Shown here: positions 7,662-12,000 of the stretch, piece after piece
How the letters are laid out: each line of letters starts with the position of its first letter
How positions within the stretch are numbered: the stretch's first letter is position 1
Made by a program: the position numbers and the translations under genes
Notes under the pieces: model-generated
The model's input: the letters and a program-made list of their open reading frames with translations, nothing else
Told to the model about the DNA's origin: nothing
The model's database searches: none
NCBI RefSeq assembly: GCF_964340395.1
Contig: NC_135555.1
Span: 2,733,001 to 2,745,000, forward strand
Length of the DNA: 12,000 nucleotides
From: Glandiceps talaboti
Taxonomy: Eukaryota; Hemichordata; Enteropneusta; Spengelidae
Reading direction: 5' to 3'

Positions 7662-8521
7662 GACTATTCACACAGTCATCGAGGGACCTAGCTGACTTCT
7701 ATTACCTGGAGATAACACCAGCTGGGTGGACTTATACCGCCCTCTGGGGAACTACATTTGTTTGGAACTCGCTATGGCTGATATACGCTCTGACGACAAT
7801 CTGTCGTAAGAACAAATACGGTTATGTGTACTTGGGCCCCAAGTTGCTTCACGTTTCTTTCTACGCGATTTTCTGGTTGAACCTTAGCTGTGTGATCTCG
7901 TGGTTATTTATCTGGGATAGGGAGTATATCGGTTGGGCACTGTTCCCAATCATATTCGCATCATTTACTTTATACGTCGCCATGTTCATTACTCATCACT
8001 CCTTACACCTGAACTTACGTGAAGTTTCAATCTATCAGAGAATGGATTTTTGGTGTGTCCGTATTCTTGCACACAACGGTCTCGCTTTCTACGCCACCTG
8101 GCTCACCATAGCAACGGCTCTGAACACTGGCCAGGTTATTGCGTATAAAAGCGATTTTGAACAAAGTACAGCATCCACAATTGTGCTCATCATTCTATCA
8201 GTTGAAGTATTGGTTTGGTTCATCGTTGAGAATTTCCTTCTTGAACGATATTTCCGTTCAACTTTCTCCGTCTATTTCGTCGTTGTCGTCGCATTGGTCG
8301 GTAGTCTATACGAGAATTGGAACCCCGACAACATAAATACTGTCCTCACTATAGGCGTGCTAGGATTAACAATTCTCGTTCAAGTCGTCAGAATTTGTCT
8401 CGTGATTTGGCGCCACGGACCTAAACCACCGATACCGTTACGGAAACTTCAAGAGCTTCGAGAGCAAACCATAGCTCTAGATAATATAAGTATAAGTAAA
8501 GCGGTAGGGGCATTTTATTAG
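7662..8521 (+). CDS. Gene B, second and last coding exon: uncharacterised membrane protein with about 8 membrane segments
   Basis: The frame is open from the acceptor to TAG at 8519-8521 (285 residues), making a protein of about 328 aa from ATG 6910. Markers in order are GLF (43-45), EITPAGWTY (59-67), a Trp-rich membrane segment to residue 89, CRKN (90-93), PK (102-103), and segments near 104-127 and 131-155. LFIWDREY (124-131) bridges those two, and LAHNGLAFYATWLTIATALN (178-197) forms the fifth segment. Three further segments lie near 214-236, 243-259 and 269-292, before a polar tail starting WRHGPKPP. This layout recurs in an expanded family of invertebrate proteins that I know only as uncharacterised. 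The P-A-G-W-T block recalls TspO/MBR proteins, but eight segments against five argues against a simple match. There is no catalytic motif, so transport or sensing would be guesses. Frames starting at 7826 are truncated readings of this exon. Confidence 0.88.
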
Positions 8522-8850
8522 AATATGCAATATATCTTATTTGACATTTATAAAGATTTACGTGTACTTTGTAAAGTAATTAGGCATCAGGCATATATTT
8601 CTCCAGAATAATAAGACTTTGTATAGTGTTTTTTTTTATAAAAAAAAAACACTTGGGTAAAGATATCACGGGAGACAAGGTGAGAGGGCCAATTGAAATG
8701 TACAGGACTAATTTTAAAACGACTCAGATGACTTCTTGTTTGGTTTTCCCATTCCGTTGGAGGGAATAGTTATTACAAGTTATATAGAAAGAATTATATA
8801 AATATGCAAATTATGTTAATAAATATGTATATTTAGTTCGAAATATAAAC
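8522..8850 (+). other. Gene B 3' UTR and poly(A) signal
   Basis: AATAAA at 8818-8823, about 300 bases after the stop, is the best candidate poly(A) signal. The end point is approximate. The UTR would contain the hairpin at 8625-8653. Confidence 0.5.
8625..8653. repeat. Perfect A/T hairpin AGTG-T9-ATA-A9-CACT
   Basis: Thirteen-base arms with a three-base loop, about 104 bases after the gene B stop. It could form an RNA hairpin in the 3' UTR. It may equally be a slippage product of a T and A tract, though the outer AGTG/CACT bases pair as well. Confidence 0.85.
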
Positions 8851-9136
8851 AGCTCTAAACATCAAACAATGAGTACTTGGACTTGTAAAACATTATTGAA
8901 ACTCCCTAGAGTTTTTTAAAATCAGGGTTTGAGTGAAGATCTTCAAAAACTTCGAGTGCTATTGATCTTTTTTCTGACAGGTTTACGATGTCAGAACAAA
9001 TTCTTTATTTAAGTAAAGTATTTAGCCAGAACAACTTAGAAAACAAAATTACTACTATAAGCTTTGTTTTATTATCTATTGTACTGCCATATCCTTGATT
9101 TATCTGTCAACATTCGTGTCAGCATTCCGATTGCTC

Positions 9137-9137
9137 G

Positions 9138-9181
<44 letters not shown>
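9137..9181. repeat. (GTT)15 microsatellite followed by G7
   Basis: Fifteen perfect GTT units run straight into seven G residues (9182-9188). It is non-coding. Confidence 0.97.
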
Positions 9182-9644
9182 GGGGGGGTAGGAACGGTCA
9201 TGTAAATTCCAAAAGTGTCAAATATGTACTGTACGTGTTTTCTATTTCGTCTATTAATAGCAACGTCAATTTATACTACTGCTATGTATCGGATGCCATA
9301 TTGGTCATCGGAAGTGTTCACTTTTACGCCATCTTGTGTTAGTATAAGACATTATGTATGTATTTATAAACTCATACAATAAGTTCAACTTGATAAATCT
9401 TATGTTATATCAGTACAATTTTAGACAGTGGTCTTAAAACACCTATTTTAACAAAAATCTATAATTTTAAACACGATTAGAATACAGGTCGTTGCTAAAG
9501 TACTTAGTTTGGATTAGTGAAGTTTTTGTAGTTACTCCATAAATGTATCATATATGATAGTTTACTTTAATTTATTAAGAGATATGTGATCCGAAGGTTT
9601 ACTGCCATGATGTTGTTTGATCAATATGTAAAGAAATAAATGAA

Positions 9645-9702
9645 GTTGTTGTTGTTGATATTGTTGTTGATATTGTTGTTGTTGTTGTTGTTGTTGTTGT
9701 TT
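9645..9702. repeat. Interrupted (GTT)n microsatellite
   Basis: TTG units are broken twice by a GATA-containing variant near 9657 and 9669, then run unbroken to about 9700. It lies about 460 bp from the similar tract at 9137, without shared flanks. Confidence 0.95.
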
Positions 9703-10093
9703 TTGATATTGTGTTGTGTTGTCTTTTGTCATGTATTAAATTGTTATATAACTTATGATAGGTCAGGCAAGACGTTGTCCCACACTGTCGTTCGGTGGTC
9801 TTCTCAGTCCACTACAATACATGTAAAACTTTACTCAGACACCACAAAAAATGTCCAAAGCAGTTTTTATGTACTCAGCAACCACTATATTAGCATATAT
9901 AACCATATCACAAGTTTCGGTTATGCCTAGAATTGCATAATGGTATAAATTGACTTGTTATGTTTTTTTATGATATGACCTTATGAGCTCAACAGAAAAC
10001 AATCGACATCTCAAATGTTATTTTTGTGGCTATTTTCATCTTCTCCCAAGCTTGTCAAAATTACCTGAATCTGAAGAAATAGACATATATCTG

Positions 10094-10114
10094 TTTATTT
10101 CATCTTATTTTATT
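10094..10114 (-). other. Candidate poly(A) signals of gene C
   Basis: TTTATT occurs at 10094-10099 and 10109-10114, which is AATAAA twice on the minus strand, about 215-235 bases past the gene C stop codon. Either would give a short 3' UTR. Confidence 0.45.
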
Positions 10115-10327
10115 TGCGATGGCATACATTCGTATTCTCATACACAGTTAAAAGCCATTAATATCAATAATCTGTGTTATTAAACAAGTCACTCTATTAG
10201 TACAATTCAACTCATCATGAATACCAACGTGGTCAAAATGATAAGATCTAAAGTCTGATAGATAACCCCACACGATCTCGAGCAACTCAGATAAATCGTT
10301 CTTGTGATTCTCTACCTAAGAATGACG

Positions 10328-10464
10328 TCACCAGGCAAAGATGCTGGACTTGTCTTCTCTGGCCAACATGAGTAAACAATCCAGAATAACGAGTACATCT
10401 CGGAGTTGTGACAATGGTACTAGGTCTAACACTTTCTGTTTCATAATACCTGGTGTATCTAAAC
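10328..10464 (-). CDS. SPATC1L-like: Gene C, last exon: end of the speriolin C-terminal domain
   Basis: On the minus strand the acceptor TTTCTTTCTTTCAG (ending at 10465) opens GT TTA GAT..., which completes the glycine codon begun by the exon at 11542. It encodes LDTPGIMKQKVLDLVPLSQL, then a short hydrophobic helix (LRDVLVILDCLLMLA) and REDKSSIFAW before TGA at 10330-10328. A Val-Pro element, a leucine-rich helix, an acidic/basic patch and a terminal tryptophan are how speriolin-family proteins end. This reading frame differs from that of the 176-codon minus-strand frame at 10287-10817, which is a shadow. The stop codon overlaps a TGACGTCA palindrome (10323-10330). Confidence 0.87.
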
Positions 10465-10505
10465 CTGAAAGAAAGAAATAACAGGAATGATACATTTACA
10501 ATTTC

Positions 10506-10588
10506 CATCGTCGCAAACCACGGCCAATCGAACAGTCTCGTTATTTCGAAGTTCGCGGACGAATAAACAGCTCTGGTTTGCGAGAATG
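10506..10588 (-). repeat. Short interspersed repeat with inverted ends, copy 2
   Basis: Read on the minus strand it begins CATTCTCGCAAACCAGAG and ends GGCCGTGGTTTGCGACGATG, identical over these 18 and 20 bases to 4606-4699. The middle (about 45 bases) is different and shorter. It sits about 40 bases inside the gene C intron from the last exon. Confidence 0.7.
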
Positions 10589-11354
10589 ACAATTTCTCAC
10601 AAAACAGAAGTAAACGGACTAACTTATCACATGTTTTACAAAGTAGATAAATTTGTAACAGTCGTTGTAAAGTGGATATTTTACAGTCACCGAGGGAGAG
10701 ATTGGTCTTCATCTTTGAATAAAATTCATACAATATTGTTAGTTCTGACGACAAGCACGTGATTAATCGAAAACTGGCGTACCTTAGAAATGCCAACTTG
10801 AACAGTCGTGAGGTCATATTTAAAAAAAAAATTCACAGGAAAAGTTTATATTTTATTACAATTTGAAGTCGGTACACAGTGTTCTGACATTTCAATGATA
10901 AAAATTCCCCGTTGGTACCTCTCATGCTTCTAGTGTAAACGTACACGTACGTAGAGAACATAGTTGAACCAGACAGAGCTATTCATTAAATGTAATAGAA
11001 TCGTCAGATAGTTAACTATCGAAAAAGATATGAAGTGTCAAGCGGGTTGTATTTACATGCATGACCAAGAGTGTTTTGTTCAATCTCTTTCCTGACACGT
11101 GCTTCTACATGTAACTCAGGAACTCATTCTTAATTAAAGTGTCTCGTTACGCAAAGATTCCTCGGATCAGATGATATAAATGTCAGGAGTTTAGGGAAAA
11201 GCCTTAAAACATAGTCGTAAAACCAAAGACCTATTTACGTCAGTAGATAAATCCCTGGAAAAATCTGTATTGCTTGCGAGTATCGATCTCAGACCACTGT
11301 TGAGTTAGTCTAAGTATGGCTTAGCATCAAATGTTATAGTCTGGGATCCTGTCG

Positions 11355-11377
11355 GTGTGTGTGTGTGGGGGGGGGGG
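11355..11377. repeat. (GT)6 followed by G11
   Basis: Short GT repeat and an eleven-base G run, in the intron of gene C. Confidence 0.95.
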
Positions 11378-11541
11378 TGTTCTCGCTTTAGTGGTAGGGT
11401 AAAAACAGACTTGATTGTAGGCTGCAAATGTTAGTATTGAATTCGATATACAAAAGGAGACGACAGATTACAGACATGCTGAGATTAATAGTATTCAAAT
11501 ATCACGGTTCATTGCACGCACAAATAAATTATACACCTCAC

Positions 11542-12000
11542 CTTCTATTTTGGCAACTGCTCTTGCTTTTTGTCCGTTTGGAAAAGTTCCAAATTTATTC
11601 ACCATTTCAGTCACCACCAAAGGATGTCTGTCCTCTCGCCAACCATAGCAACGCAACTTCATCATCACTTCCTCATAACGACGGCGTTGCTCATCTCCAT
11701 GGTGAAGACGAATCATCGAATCCATATTACTCAGGTTGTAGCCAATTACAATCCGCTGCCTTTCAAAAACGTATCCCAGAATTCGTCTTTCTAGTTGAAA
11801 AGCTGCTTCGCCCACCAAAATGTTGTCTGGGTTTTTAGGAATTTCAGGGAACATAGCAATCGTGTCTGACTTTTCTGGTAAACAAGTATCGACGGCATTT
11901 TTATCGGTTGGTAAAGTTGATAACGGTTTGCTGTCTTTGGTGAAAGTTGGTGGTTTATCGCCAACAGGTGAAGATGGCACAGTGTTACTTGTTAGTCCCT
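11542..12000 (-). CDS. SPATC1L-like: Gene C, internal exon (partial): speriolin (SPATC1/SPATC1L) C-terminal domain
   Basis: The minus-strand frame is open from the window edge to the donor GAAG|GTGAGG (GT at 11541-11540), giving 152 residues. The first 45 or so are a Pro/Ser/Thr/Lys-rich linker. The conserved domain then starts at MFPEIPKNPDN and runs through ILVGEAAFQLERRILGYVF, a segment ending SNMDSMIRLHHGD, and RRRYEEVMMKLRCYGW, then HPLVVTEMVNKFGTF. Spliced to 10464-10328, it completes the domain and ends at a natural stop. Speriolin is a centrosome and sperm-neck protein of male germ cells known to bind CDC20 in mouse, and SPATC1L is needed for the sperm head-tail junction. Ancient animals usually have a single member, so the two vertebrate names cannot be told apart here. 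The N-terminus lies beyond 12000; the frame upstream of GTG at 11980 continues, so that is not the start. Confidence 0.9.

Larger units (their letters stand above)
8851..10093. other. Convergent intergenic DNA between genes B and C
   Basis: No gene is supported. The frames of 66-96 codons here (9064-9342, 9640-9930, 9983-10183) are driven by TTG repeats or AT-rich sequence, and the one at 9064 reads the GTT tract as poly-cysteine. Two microsatellites (9137-9181 and 9645-9702) are the main structures. Confidence 0.65.
10465..11541 (-). other. Gene C intron (phase 1)
   Basis: The 1077 bp intron runs on the minus strand from G|GTGAGG at 11541 to CTTTCTTTCAG at 10465. It contains the second copy of the short repeat (10506-10588) close to its 3' end and a (GT)6-G11 tract (11355-11377). 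No exon-like sequence is seen inside. Confidence 0.85.

Noticed and set aside
9064-9342. 92-codon frame with a poly-cysteine run
   Set aside because: The poly-Cys is the GTT microsatellite read in one frame. The start is not ATG-supported, and nothing outside the repeat looks coding.
9640-10183. Frames of 96 and 66 codons between genes B and C
   Set aside because: The first begins in a TTG repeat giving poly-leucine. The second is AT-rich sequence overlapping the likely 3' UTR of gene C on the other strand.
10287-10817. 176-codon minus-strand frame
   Set aside because: It covers the last speriolin exon in a different frame and runs through the intron and the short repeat. The correct frame, reached by splicing at 10464, gives the speriolin ending.
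11428-11838. Plus-strand frames of 136 and 74 codons
   Set aside because: They are antisense shadows of the speriolin exon at 11542-12000.

Overview
This window is nuclear DNA from an animal, most likely a marine invertebrate. The evidence is spliced genes with GT..AG introns, long AT-rich non-coding stretches, abundant microsatellites and a speriolin gene. A mollusc or another spiralian would fit, but the phylum cannot be fixed from the sequence. About 2 kb at most is protein-coding. Most of the open frames one can draw here are repeat-driven or chance frames.

Layout. (1) Minus strand, 1-983: the 5' part of gene A, a multi-pass membrane protein. One coding exon lies at 875-983 and a second at 277 down past the left edge. 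The intron between them carries a 40 bp TGGA repeat followed by 242 bp of unbroken purine/pyrimidine alternation. (2) 984-6900: about 5.9 kb of mostly non-coding DNA between two head-to-head genes. It holds a candidate 5' exon for gene A, a perfect DR1 nuclear-receptor site next to a TCACGTGA E-box, a 189 bp near-perfect hairpin with TGACGTCA at both ends, another such palindrome, a T24 tract and one copy of a short inverted-terminus repeat. (3) Plus strand, 6910-8521: gene B, a complete two-exon paralogue of gene A (about 328 aa, about 8 membrane segments), with a candidate 5' UTR exon ending at 6709. (4) 8522-10327: 3' UTR and convergent intergenic DNA with a 3' hairpin, poly(A) signals and two TTG microsatellites. 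(5) Minus strand, 10328-12000: the 3' end of gene C, a speriolin (SPATC1/SPATC1L) homologue. Its C-terminal domain can be spliced exactly from two exons, and it runs off the right edge. Its intron contains the second copy of the short repeat.

Genes A and B share the T-P-A-x-W-T signature, the C-R-x-N and P-K motifs, the W-x-F-x-x-D-R-x-Y motif, and an intron of the same phase at the same residue. They are therefore a divergent tandem duplicate of an uncharacterised invertebrate membrane protein family. Gene C is unrelated to them and is expected to act in sperm or at the centriole. Nothing suggests that the three form a pathway.
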